Part shown: piece after piece, positions 9,575 to 17,684 of the stretch
Layout of the letters: each line of letters opens with the position of its first letter
Numbering within the stretch: the first letter of the stretch is position 1
Assembly: GCF_030409505.1 (NCBI RefSeq)
Contig: NZ_JAUFPZ010000002.1
Span: 1,805,501 to 1,869,500, forward strand
DNA length: 64,000 bases
Reading direction: 5' to 3'
Source of the DNA: Zunongwangia endophytica
GTDB taxonomy: Bacteria > Bacteroidota > Bacteroidia > Flavobacteriales > Flavobacteriaceae
The notes under the pieces: generated by a model
Databases searched by the model: none
The model's input: the letters and a program-made list of their open reading frames with translations, nothing else
What the model was told of the DNA's origin: nothing
Made by a program: the position numbers and the translations under genes

Positions 9575-11146
9575 TTATTTTTGAATAATTGAACTTGTAC
9601 GAACTTCTCTAGCTTTTTGAAGGGTCTTTTCTACATTAGGTATTGTGTTATTTTGAAGAAAAATATTTTTATTATTTTCTCCTAAAACAGAAAGTAAAAA
9701 ATCAAATTCTTGAAACATAGTTGTATTAGTTAATAGCATATTCTTCACATTTTCAGCCTTTATCACCGCAGTAATTTCAAGTGGTTTTTGAGATTGAACA
9801 TTGTCTAATATGATATCTTCTGAATTTAAAATTTCAAAAGAAGATCCAATTTCAGTAGTGACAGAAATATCATGAAATTCTACATTTTTCGCTACAGAAA
9901 CATAAAAGCCTTCTTCTGCTTCTAGATTGATATCAGAAAATGAAATATTCTGAATTGGCATTTCTTCGATACCGGCAAGTTTACCTGCGGTTTTAATATT
10001 ATTCCCGGTGATTGCTGAAAAATGGATATTTCTAAATATAGGCGTTTGTTCTGTAACCGGTTCAATATTTTTGTTATGATCATAAAACATGTTCATCATA
10101 ATTGCCTCTTTTTGAATATTATTCATTACGATATTGGATACACGTATATCTTCAACAATGCCTCCCCGTCCACGAGCAGTTTTAAATCTAATCCCGCGAT
10201 CGGTTCCATCGAAAATACAGTTAGAGATGGTTATTTTTTTTATTCCACCAGACATTTCACTGCCAATTACCACTGCACCGTGGCCACTTAGCATTGTACA
10301 ATTTGTGATTGTAACATTTTCAGTTGGAGTTGCCCATTTTCTTCCGTCGGCATCACGTCCAGATTTTATAGTAATACAATCATCACCTACGCTAATATGA
10401 CAATCTGAGATATGCACATTTTTACAGGAAGTTGGATTTATACCATCCGTATTTGGTGAAGGTGGATTCTTAATAGTTACCCCAGTAATACGAATATTGT
10501 TACAAAATGCTGGATTAACAGTCCAAAATGGACTATTCTGAATAGTGACACCTTCAATCAAAATATTCTCAGACCGATAAGCCTGAATAAGCGGCGGTCG
10601 AAAAAATTCTAGGTTCATGGTTCGCTGATAATAATCTGAAGTTTCTAATTCTTGATTTTGCTCTACCCACATTTTCTGAAACTTGGTTCTTGGAGGTTTT
10701 TCTTTTGCCGTTTCGAAACGATACATTTCTAGCCACCATTTTTTTCCTTGCCCATCTATAGTTCCACGCCCGGTAATTGCTATATTTTCTACTTCATAGG
10801 CATAAATAAGTGGAGAAAAGTTTTTCATTACCGTTCCCTCCCATCGCATTTCAACAAAAGGTAAATAATCATCGAAATCGTTTGAAAATCTTAATAACGC
10901 ACCAGCATCTAGGTGAAGCGTAATATTGCTTTTTAAGCGAATAGCTCCGGTAAGATAATCTCCTGCAGGAAAATAAATTGTGCCTCCTCCTTTAGAAGAT
11001 GCTTTATCTATAGCATTCTGGATGATATTTGTAATCAATGAATCTTTAGTCTGCGATCTTTCTTCAGCGATATTAATCCATTCATTCTGCGCAAAAACAA
11101 AGAAGGGTAATAATAAGAATATAAATAATTGGATTTTTTTAAACAT
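9575..11146 (-). CDS. GH28 polygalacturonase-type enzyme
   Basis: Protein of 523 residues with a Sec signal (about 1-19). It is a right-handed parallel beta-helix with all GH28 landmarks: NTDG (about 232-235), GDD (about 254-256), GHG (about 288-290) and RFK (about 320-322), giving the usual Asp triad, His and Arg/Lys. An N-terminal GGGTIYFPAGDYLTGAI strand is typical of exo-acting bacterial members. It hydrolyses alpha-1,4-galacturonan or a galacturonic acid side linkage; exo-action on oligogalacturonides is my inference from the N-terminal type. It is 3 bases from GH140, which is relevant because apiose is attached to a galacturonan backbone. Confidence 0.93.
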   Translation of the reverse strand: MFKKIQLFIFLLLPFFVFAQNEWINIAEERSQTKDSLITNIIQNAIDKASSKGGGTIYFPAGDYLTGAIRLKSNITLHLDAGALLRFSNDFDDYLPFVEMRWEGTVMKNFSPLIYAYEVENIAITGRGTIDGQGKKWWLEMYRFETAKEKPPRTKFQKMWVEQNQELETSDYYQRTMNLEFFRPPLIQAYRSENILIEGVTIQNSPFWTVNPAFCNNIRITGVTIKNPPSPNTDGINPTSCKNVHISDCHISVGDDCITIKSGRDADGRKWATPTENVTITNCTMLSGHGAVVIGSEMSGGIKKITISNCIFDGTDRGIRFKTARGRGGIVEDIRVSNIVMNNIQKEAIMMNMFYDHNKNIEPVTEQTPIFRNIHFSAITGNNIKTAGKLAGIEEMPIQNISFSDINLEAEEGFYVSVAKNVEFHDISVTTEIGSSFEILNSEDIILDNVQSQKPLEITAVIKAENVKNMLLTNTTMFQEFDFLLSVLGENNKNIFLQNNTIPNVEKTLQKAREVRTSSIIQK

Positions 11147-11149
11147 GTT

Positions 11150-12577
11150 TTAGACTTTTTTTTCAAGTATCAATACCCAATCATTTCCTTCTTTCTGCTC
11201 TCCTTCAGGATCAAAAATAAATATATCTTCTTTTGCGCTTGATTTATGCTGAATTATTGATTTTTCTCCATTACGAGGATCAAACCAGTAAGCTTCAAAC
11301 TCATCAAAACTTAATTTTTCAGCATCGATTTCGATATTTTTCCCATTGTATGTATAAACCATAGCATAATCCTTACCACTAGTTGCCGTTAAATAATTAT
11401 AACGCTCTCCACTATTCAACACTATTAAGGAATCCGGTTTTCTATCAAAATACGAATAATTAAGCATTAATTTTTTTAGATACTGCATTTGTTTTGCTCC
11501 TGGATCATTTAAAGCAACCTCCCAATATTTTTTATTTCCATAGGCTCCAGTTTTATCCTCAGGACGGTGCATTTGCATTACTGCGCTATGACCGTAGGTA
11601 AAGCCTGCTGCTCCTGCAAAAACCGACCAGTACGCATAACGTCTTATCTCGTGATCTTTCCAAAAAGGTTGTAAGGTATCATGAAGTCCATAAGGAATTC
11701 CTTCATATGATGGTTCTCCATCCAAAGTAGGTTTAATTGGTTTTAAATTATAGTCTGTTTTTACATATTTCCAATTATCCTCTCCGTACTTTCTTTCTGA
11801 ATCATCCTGATCATAAGTACGATGTCCCGACTGAAACATATTGAAATCTAACCAGGTCGCATCATGAAACCAATCAGAAGAATCATGTCTTCCTCTTGGA
11901 TGAAAGGTTATCAATTTATCTGGATTATATTCATCGAGGCTTTCCCCTAGCGCATTCCATACGTTGGTATATTCATTACCGAAAGTGTCTCCTCCATTCA
12001 ACCAAATAACATTTTTATAATCTTTATAACGTTCCGCTAAAAATTTACCATATTTCCTTGCCTGATCTTCGTTTACATTCTTAATGTTTCCTCCCCAAAC
12101 AGGGACCAAAGCCATATAAATATTATTCTCTTCTGCTGTTTTCACCGCATAATCTACATGATCCCAAAAATCATATTCCAAAGAGTCTGAGACTTCAGCT
12201 CCTTCAGTAAGTAAAGGCTCGGCAACATTCTTATTAACCAAGGCACTATCTTGATATACATTAGAAGCTTCTAATGTATGTAATACCATAGCTTGTATTA
12301 CATTGAAATCTTTCGCTTTTCTATCTTCAATATAAAGCTTTATCTCGTCACGGTCAAGCTTATTAAACATAAGCCAACCGGTATCCCCGAGCCAAAAAAA
12401 AGGATCTCCATTCTCTTTTTGAAAGTAACGCTGATTCTCTGAAATAGACAGAGCTCCGAAAGAATCTTTCTCATTTTCTACAATCTCTGTTTTTTTGTTT
12501 TCCGAATTTTTGCAAGAAGACAGCAAAATAAATATCGAAAAAAATGTATAAAGCTTATAATGGGTTAGTTTCAACAT
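11150..12577 (-). CDS. GH140-type apiosidase (DUF4038 family), lipoprotein
   Basis: Protein of 475 residues with a lipobox (LLSSC, Cys about 22). The DUF4038/GH140 barrel is recognisable from FFWLGDTGWLMFNKL, the MVLHTLEASNVY strand, WGGNIKN, NVIWLNGGDT and TLDGEPSYEGIPYG, with a short C-terminal beta domain (collagen-binding-like) ending in EGNDWVLILEKK. Characterised GH140 enzymes cleave the apiosyl-galacturonic acid bond in rhamnogalacturonan-II. Its presence points to an apiose-containing pectin and makes functional sense of the RuBisCO-like/DUF1537 operon at 37.4-40.1 kb. GH140 is the likeliest assignment; other DUF4038 subgroups have different activities, so the substrate is inferred from family plus context. 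Confidence 0.82.
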   Translation of the reverse strand: MLKLTHYKLYTFFSIFILLSSCKNSENKKTEIVENEKDSFGALSISENQRYFQKENGDPFFWLGDTGWLMFNKLDRDEIKLYIEDRKAKDFNVIQAMVLHTLEASNVYQDSALVNKNVAEPLLTEGAEVSDSLEYDFWDHVDYAVKTAEENNIYMALVPVWGGNIKNVNEDQARKYGKFLAERYKDYKNVIWLNGGDTFGNEYTNVWNALGESLDEYNPDKLITFHPRGRHDSSDWFHDATWLDFNMFQSGHRTYDQDDSERKYGEDNWKYVKTDYNLKPIKPTLDGEPSYEGIPYGLHDTLQPFWKDHEIRRYAYWSVFAGAAGFTYGHSAVMQMHRPEDKTGAYGNKKYWEVALNDPGAKQMQYLKKLMLNYSYFDRKPDSLIVLNSGERYNYLTATSGKDYAMVYTYNGKNIEIDAEKLSFDEFEAYWFDPRNGEKSIIQHKSSAKEDIFIFDPEGEQKEGNDWVLILEKKV

Positions 12578-12580
12578 AAT

Positions 12581-15500
12581 TTAAATTTTAACGACGTAAA
12601 ATAAATGTTCATTATTCGCTGGTTTGATTGTCACTTCTGAACCGGCTTTTAAGGTTTCTTTTTTTGTAGTTTCTCCCGTTTCTGGGTCTATAGTATACAT
12701 TTGGAATTCACCAAAGAAATCGGACAGATCTACGGAAAGTGATCGATTTTCATTCAAGTAGAATAAATATGCCTTGCCTATATTTTGTAGCGTCCAAATA
12801 TCACTTTCATAATCTTGATTTTCGGCAAACTTCATTTTTGGAACTTCTTTATAAAACGATTCCAAATCTACTCTTGGAATACTGGGTAAAGAAGCAGTCG
12901 CCATTAATTGAGCCCAACCGAAACGAGCTGCTGCATTTGTATTATATAGTACTGCTTTTTCAGGAAATTTATCTCTATATTCTCTAACAGAACGATATAC
13001 AGACCTATTTGTTTCTTTACCGGTATTCATTTTGCGTGCATGTTGTCTTGGTGCTAGATTCTTACCACCTTCTGGAGCGTAAACTTTACCATCTTCCCTG
13101 TAGTACCAATATTTTATATCAATAACATCGATTATTGCTGCTCGCTCGCTGTTTTGAAGAATAGCATCCTGCACGTCTTTTGTGGCACTCAAACCAATAA
13201 AGGCCAAATTCTGATTACTTTTTTCCCATTCTCTAATAACATCTACCCAAAATTGGGTAAAATGTAACGGTCCCGTATATTCAGCGCTGGTAAACTGAAT
13301 AGTGCTGCTTTCATTTTTAAAATTCTCTAGAGATTTCTCTATATAAGATTTATGTAATTTCCTTCGTGGTTCGTTAGTTACATCATAAAACTGTCGAGCC
13401 ATAAAAATCCGTTTGTCACCTGCGTAAGGTGGTGGCTCCGGAAAACCGGTTTCATTGATATTATTGGCAGATCTCCACGGAGAACTAGACCAGTGTGCAC
13501 CAGCTTCCAAAATATTATGCTGAAAATATTGTTGATGGAATAGCATTTGTCCTTCCTGCTCTGCTAATTCAGCAAACCGATGTAATCGTGACCAATACCA
13601 ATTGTTATACTTTGTCAAATCATATTTACTCAAATGATCCCAGGCTATTCCTTTACCACTACGTGCAAATGGCTGTTCGTAAAATGGTGGCCAAGTGTCT
13701 GTATCATAGCGACGAATACGCTGATGATCGTCCATGCGGCGATCATACCATAGTCCATAATTATGATCCAGAGCTACTATATTTTTTTGCTTTAGCCACT
13801 CGATTGTTTCTTTAAGATCATCGGTTAAACCAAGACCTTGTTTACCGGGAGCAAAACGGGTGACATGCGGTGTGGATTTCCTAACATCGTCATCACGTAA
13901 ACTACCACGCCACCACATAACCGGCATATGTTTACCTGTAAGGAGCTTACCGTTATAAGTAAGCATTCCATTAGCTATAACGATTTTAGTTTTGTTTTTT
14001 TCTGAATTTTTCAGTTTAGGTAGCTTCAAACTCTGAAAACTAATTGCCCGAGAATTATCAAACTTAAGTGTTTTTCGATGATCCACACTAGAGATCCATT
14101 CTTTTAATGCCACCCTTTCGCTATCTGCTTCTCGGGTTAATAGTTCTGCAGATTCTAGCGTTGGACTCGAAGAAGGCTCAGTTCCTATTTGTAAAATATC
14201 CGGATCAATTTCCGAAGTCGTTGCTCTCTTATTGAGCTGTGCATAAAACAAACTTCTGGGTGAAATATGACTATTTGCTTCTTTCCAGTGCCCATTTCCT
14301 GAATATTGTCCCCATACTCCAAATGCCCAGTTTTGAGCTGTAGGAGGACTTGGTACTTCCATCATAGATGCAGAACTTTCCCAGATTACAGAATTTGCTG
14401 CGGTCCAACCCGAACCTCTAGCTAATTGTCCCTGATTTGCAAAGCTGAGCGCATCACCATCTATATTCACTACATCAAATAAAATACCCGTAGCCCAACT
14501 TCCTATAGCTCCGCTAAAGCTAAAAGGTAAATATGCTTCACATTGTACAAATGCATTAGGCCCTGTAGTACCATAACCTCCAACTGAAAAGTCATGATAT
14601 CCATATTCCGAATAACATCTTTGAAATAGCGTTTGTTGACCTTCCGTATAAAAAGTATGCCTTCTAAAAGCTGCAATTTCAGAAACTGGATTTTCTGAAA
14701 TACAATCTTCTACGGTAATCTTGCTACCAGTTTTTAAGATATGAACAGCTCCTCCAGCTAGATTTTCAAAATTCACTCTTCGTACCCAACTATTTCTAGC
14801 GTTTTCAATAGAAATACCTAGCCAACGATGTTGTTCGTCTTTTAGATTGCTCTGATCAAATTTAGATTCAATTTTGAGGTTTTCAATCCCTACTTGCTCA
14901 ATTCTACCGGGCCATTTATATTTTAAAATATCAATTTCATCCTTTTCAGAATTCATACTCATAGTCAAGGGAGCGCTTAATTGAACATTGTTGCCTTCGA
15001 CTTTAGTTATACTACGGTCCCAGCTGATATTCCAATCTTCAGGTTTCCATCCTATCCACCCCGTTTCCGCACCAAAATTGTTCATTCCAAGAGTATCTAT
15101 AAATGGCTGATTCAACTTCAACCTAATAAAAATATTATCTCCTTTTTTAAGATTAGCGCTTAATTGAGTTTTATTTGAACCTAATGGAATAAAATCTGAT
15201 AAAAGTTTTAAACTATCGGTTATCTTGTAATCTTTTTCTCCCAAGATACGAAGCATTGCTTCTCTTTTAACTCCTGTTCCCAAAAGGACTGTTCCATTTT
15301 TAGAATTACCAGAACCACGAAGAACTATCCCCGATTTTTTTATATAAATAGTCCCATCTAATTGAAAAGTTCCTTTTTCCAGAACAACAGCTCCTCTAAA
15401 TCCATTTTTATCGGGTTTTAAATTGGAAACATAATCGATAGCCTGCTGAATCAATTGAGTCGCGTCACCTTTCATTGATGGAATAGTTACCTTTCCGGAA

Positions 15501-15694
15501 ATATTAGGAATAACTTCTGATGACATTTTGTAACCAGCAAAAGAAAAATCTGGGATTTGATTTCCCAATTTATCTTTTACATAAGTTATTCCACCATTCT
15601 CATCTTTATCTATATCCGGATAATTATCTTGACTATATAGAGATAATCCAGCTAAGAACAACGAGAAAATTAATAAACTCTGAATTGCTTTCAT
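12581..15694 (-). CDS. Large secreted beta-helix protein fused to a second, barrel-like domain; function unknown
   Basis: Protein of 1037 residues with a Sec signal (about 1-21). Residues about 25-540 are a right-handed beta-helix of the pectate-lyase superfamily: AVVLEKGTFQLDGTIYIKKS, VLRGSGN, then repeated short strands such as WVRRVNFENLAGGAVHILK. From about 570 a separate region begins (MLTYNGKLLTGKHMPVMWWR) that reads like an alpha/beta barrel with motifs ALDHNYGLWYDRRMDDHQR, HQQYFQHNILEAGAHW, DVIDIKYWYYRED and a C-terminal beta domain. I recognise it as a Bacteroidetes pectin-locus protein type (DUF4955/DUF6298-like) but no proven activity. The two-domain build suggests a lyase or hydrolase joined to a second enzyme. 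It lies between PL1 and GH140 in the operon. Confidence 0.65.
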   Translation of the reverse strand: MKAIQSLLIFSLFLAGLSLYSQDNYPDIDKDENGGITYVKDKLGNQIPDFSFAGYKMSSEVIPNISGKVTIPSMKGDATQLIQQAIDYVSNLKPDKNGFRGAVVLEKGTFQLDGTIYIKKSGIVLRGSGNSKNGTVLLGTGVKREAMLRILGEKDYKITDSLKLLSDFIPLGSNKTQLSANLKKGDNIFIRLKLNQPFIDTLGMNNFGAETGWIGWKPEDWNISWDRSITKVEGNNVQLSAPLTMSMNSEKDEIDILKYKWPGRIEQVGIENLKIESKFDQSNLKDEQHRWLGISIENARNSWVRRVNFENLAGGAVHILKTGSKITVEDCISENPVSEIAAFRRHTFYTEGQQTLFQRCYSEYGYHDFSVGGYGTTGPNAFVQCEAYLPFSFSGAIGSWATGILFDVVNIDGDALSFANQGQLARGSGWTAANSVIWESSASMMEVPSPPTAQNWAFGVWGQYSGNGHWKEANSHISPRSLFYAQLNKRATTSEIDPDILQIGTEPSSSPTLESAELLTREADSERVALKEWISSVDHRKTLKFDNSRAISFQSLKLPKLKNSEKNKTKIVIANGMLTYNGKLLTGKHMPVMWWRGSLRDDDVRKSTPHVTRFAPGKQGLGLTDDLKETIEWLKQKNIVALDHNYGLWYDRRMDDHQRIRRYDTDTWPPFYEQPFARSGKGIAWDHLSKYDLTKYNNWYWSRLHRFAELAEQEGQMLFHQQYFQHNILEAGAHWSSSPWRSANNINETGFPEPPPYAGDKRIFMARQFYDVTNEPRRKLHKSYIEKSLENFKNESSTIQFTSAEYTGPLHFTQFWVDVIREWEKSNQNLAFIGLSATKDVQDAILQNSERAAIIDVIDIKYWYYREDGKVYAPEGGKNLAPRQHARKMNTGKETNRSVYRSVREYRDKFPEKAVLYNTNAAARFGWAQLMATASLPSIPRVDLESFYKEVPKMKFAENQDYESDIWTLQNIGKAYLFYLNENRSLSVDLSDFFGEFQMYTIDPETGETTKKETLKAGSEVTIKPANNEHLFYVVKI

Positions 15695-15703
15695 TTTTTA
15701 GTA

Positions 15704-17398
15704 TTAATTCTGGACTAACGGTTTGGTAAGTGTGTTGCGATTATTTTCTAAGTTTTTCCAATCTATAATTTCTGTAGGATCCATACCATTAAAATATTTT
15801 TCAATATTTGAATATCCATCACCATTTATATCTTGATTTGCATCAGAAGGATCGTTAGGATTTAAACCATACTTAATTTCCCAAGCATCCGGTATGCCAT
15901 CATTATCAGAATCTTTGTAAGGTTTCCCTTTATATTCAGGATACCCACCAACTTGTTTAGGACTAGTTATAATACCTTTTTTATAAGAATCTGCAGGTAA
16001 TCTTCTATTTATATATTCTGAGCCTATATTATTCTCCAAACCTTCTTTATATTCTATCTTACCAGTTCTTACTTGTTCGATAACCCTATTATCTACTGGA
16101 TCTCTTTTTGGTAAAGTTGCGCCAACATTATCGAGTACGAATTGATAGGCATCTTCCGCAGACATAATTTTAATTTGCTGCATTGAAAACATTTTGTCTT
16201 GTTTAATATAGTCTAAATGATCTTGTTTTTCATATTCGCTTTGATCTTCTAATTGAACGCCACCGTTCCAATTATCCTTAGACACTTCTGGATGACCAAC
16301 CACAAAATTTCCTGATACATACGCTCTACCATATGTTTTTGGATCTAGATAACCAGACTCTGGTTTTAAAATTCTATAACTTATTGGTTTATCTTTTGGT
16401 GTTATTGGTCCCGGTTTAAAATAATTGTTGATAATATTAAATCGTGATCTATAATCTCCTCCATCAACTGACCTATTCCACCAATTAAAAATAACATTAT
16501 TTATAAAATTGAAACTACCATACATTCCTACAGAAGGATTTCTAGATATATTATTAGCCCAAAGATTTCTAATAAAACTACTATTTAATCCTCCGATAGT
16601 ACTACCGAAAGCATGATTGTAGGTATCCAATCCTTCTGAAGATATTGTATTTTGAATAGTGATATTTGAAGCAGGTAGCTTTTGTCGATCAGAATTTTCG
16701 TTAGGCTTAAACATGTTTCGGTACATTGACATGTTTTCATCTAACCCCCAACTTACAGAACAATGATCTATAATAATATTCCCCATAGGATCTCCTCCCA
16801 AAGCATCATCTCTTCTGGTGACATCGGTAGCTCCTCTTCTAAAACGCATATGTCTTACAATAACATCGTGGGTATCTATTGCAAAAGTTTCTCCCGCTAC
16901 ACAAATTCCATCGCCGGGTGCTGTTTGTCCAGCTATAGTAACATAAGGGGCTCGAATACTAATAGGTTTTTCAAGACGAATTATTCCTGAAACATTAAAT
17001 ACTAAAACTCGAGCTCCTCCAGCTTCACAGGCCTCTCTTAATGTTCCTGGACCACTATCTTTTAAACTAGTAATAACAAAAACTTTTCCTCCTCGGCCGC
17101 CAGGTGTAAAGGCACCGCCTCCTTCTGCTCCAGGAAAAGCAGGAATATCAGCTTTTACAAAATCGTCTGGATGTGATCCCCATGGTATATAAGGTCTATC
17201 TTCTTTCGCCTGTTCTCTTACAATATTACAAACTTTAGTATCCCATAATTCTTGTAAACGTTCTTCTTCCTCATTCATTATTTTATCAGTTGCATTTTGC
17301 AATGCCTTTGGAATTTCTGGATACTGCGCTACACAAATAAAAGAATTGAAAATAACTGTTATGAAAAATATGATAAAATTGGATATTTTAAAAGTCAT
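15704..17398 (-). CDS. PL1 pectate lyase with C-terminal calcium-binding repeats
   Basis: Protein of 564 residues with a Sec signal (about 1-24). After a charged helical stretch (about 30-70) comes the PL1 beta-helix: AFPGAEGGGAFTPGGRGG, TLREACEAGGARVLVFNVSG, YVTIAGQTAPGDG, IIIDHCSVSWGLDENMS and NPSVGMYGSFNFINN. The C-terminus has EF-hand-like/thrombospondin-type Asp repeats (DSDNDGIPDAWEIKYG, DINGDGYSNIE). PL1 enzymes cut de-esterified galacturonan by calcium-dependent beta-elimination. It is a close paralogue of the PL1 at 19799-21517: both share RRLPADSYK and GIIT followed by QVGGYP. It is the first gene of the leftmost operon, 50 bases downstream of the conserved 17-nt promoter element. 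Confidence 0.92.
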   Translation of the reverse strand: MTFKISNFIIFFITVIFNSFICVAQYPEIPKALQNATDKIMNEEEERLQELWDTKVCNIVREQAKEDRPYIPWGSHPDDFVKADIPAFPGAEGGGAFTPGGRGGKVFVITSLKDSGPGTLREACEAGGARVLVFNVSGIIRLEKPISIRAPYVTIAGQTAPGDGICVAGETFAIDTHDVIVRHMRFRRGATDVTRRDDALGGDPMGNIIIDHCSVSWGLDENMSMYRNMFKPNENSDRQKLPASNITIQNTISSEGLDTYNHAFGSTIGGLNSSFIRNLWANNISRNPSVGMYGSFNFINNVIFNWWNRSVDGGDYRSRFNIINNYFKPGPITPKDKPISYRILKPESGYLDPKTYGRAYVSGNFVVGHPEVSKDNWNGGVQLEDQSEYEKQDHLDYIKQDKMFSMQQIKIMSAEDAYQFVLDNVGATLPKRDPVDNRVIEQVRTGKIEYKEGLENNIGSEYINRRLPADSYKKGIITSPKQVGGYPEYKGKPYKDSDNDGIPDAWEIKYGLNPNDPSDANQDINGDGYSNIEKYFNGMDPTEIIDWKNLENNRNTLTKPLVQN

Positions 17399-17419
17399 CT
17401 TAATTATATTTAATGTTAT

Positions 17420-17464
17420 GCATTTTACCTATTAAATAATAATTAAGCATCCTGTGCCTTCTTG
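17420..17464 (-). promoter_or_regulatory. Conserved locus promoter module, copy F (PL1-GH140-GH95 operon)
   Basis: Minus-strand CAAGAAGGCACAGGATG (17464-17448), followed by a -7-like TAAAATGC at 17427-17420 with standard spacing. It sits between the repeat-like element and the PL1 start at 17398. The leader is about 16-20 nt. Confidence 0.65.
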
Positions 17465-17467
17465 GAT

Positions 17468-17554
17468 TTAGTAAATTTCTCCGGGCAAGCCCACGGAGCA
17501 TTTTAGCTGAACGCGTTTTCAAACTTTAAAAATTTACTAACGAGGCAAGCCTCG
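17468..17554. repeat. Short inverted-repeat element with two internal hairpins
   Basis: A perfect 10-bp inverted repeat (TTAGTAAATT at 17468-17477 and AATTTACTAA at 17531-17540) encloses a hairpin CTCCG/CGGAG (17479-17498). A further perfect palindrome CGAGGCAAGCCTCG follows at 17541-17554. GGCAAGCC occurs in both hairpins. The GC-rich stems stand out from the AT-rich surroundings. It could be a small non-coding repeat of the REP/MITE kind. Only one copy is visible here, so this is undecided. Confidence 0.45.
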
Positions 17555-17573
17555 GGGTATTTATCCTCCTAGA

Positions 17574-17610
17574 ATAAAAAAAGCCTAATCTTTTTAAGGT
17601 TAGGCTTTTT
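17574..17610. terminator. Bidirectional-looking intrinsic terminator after the DUF3826-PL1 gene
   Basis: A perfect 8-bp stem AAGCCTAA / TTAGGCTT (17581-17588 and 17600-17607) with an 11-base loop, flanked by an A-run on the left and a T-run on the right, so it reads as a terminator on either strand. On the minus strand it ends the susCD-PL1-PL1 transcript about 75 bases after the last stop codon. It is the strongest terminator in the window. Confidence 0.8.
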
Positions 17611-17684
17611 ATCTATTGATTTTAAATTAATTTATCATTTAGAAAACTATCAAAATATTAAACAGTTTTATTTAATAGCACTAA

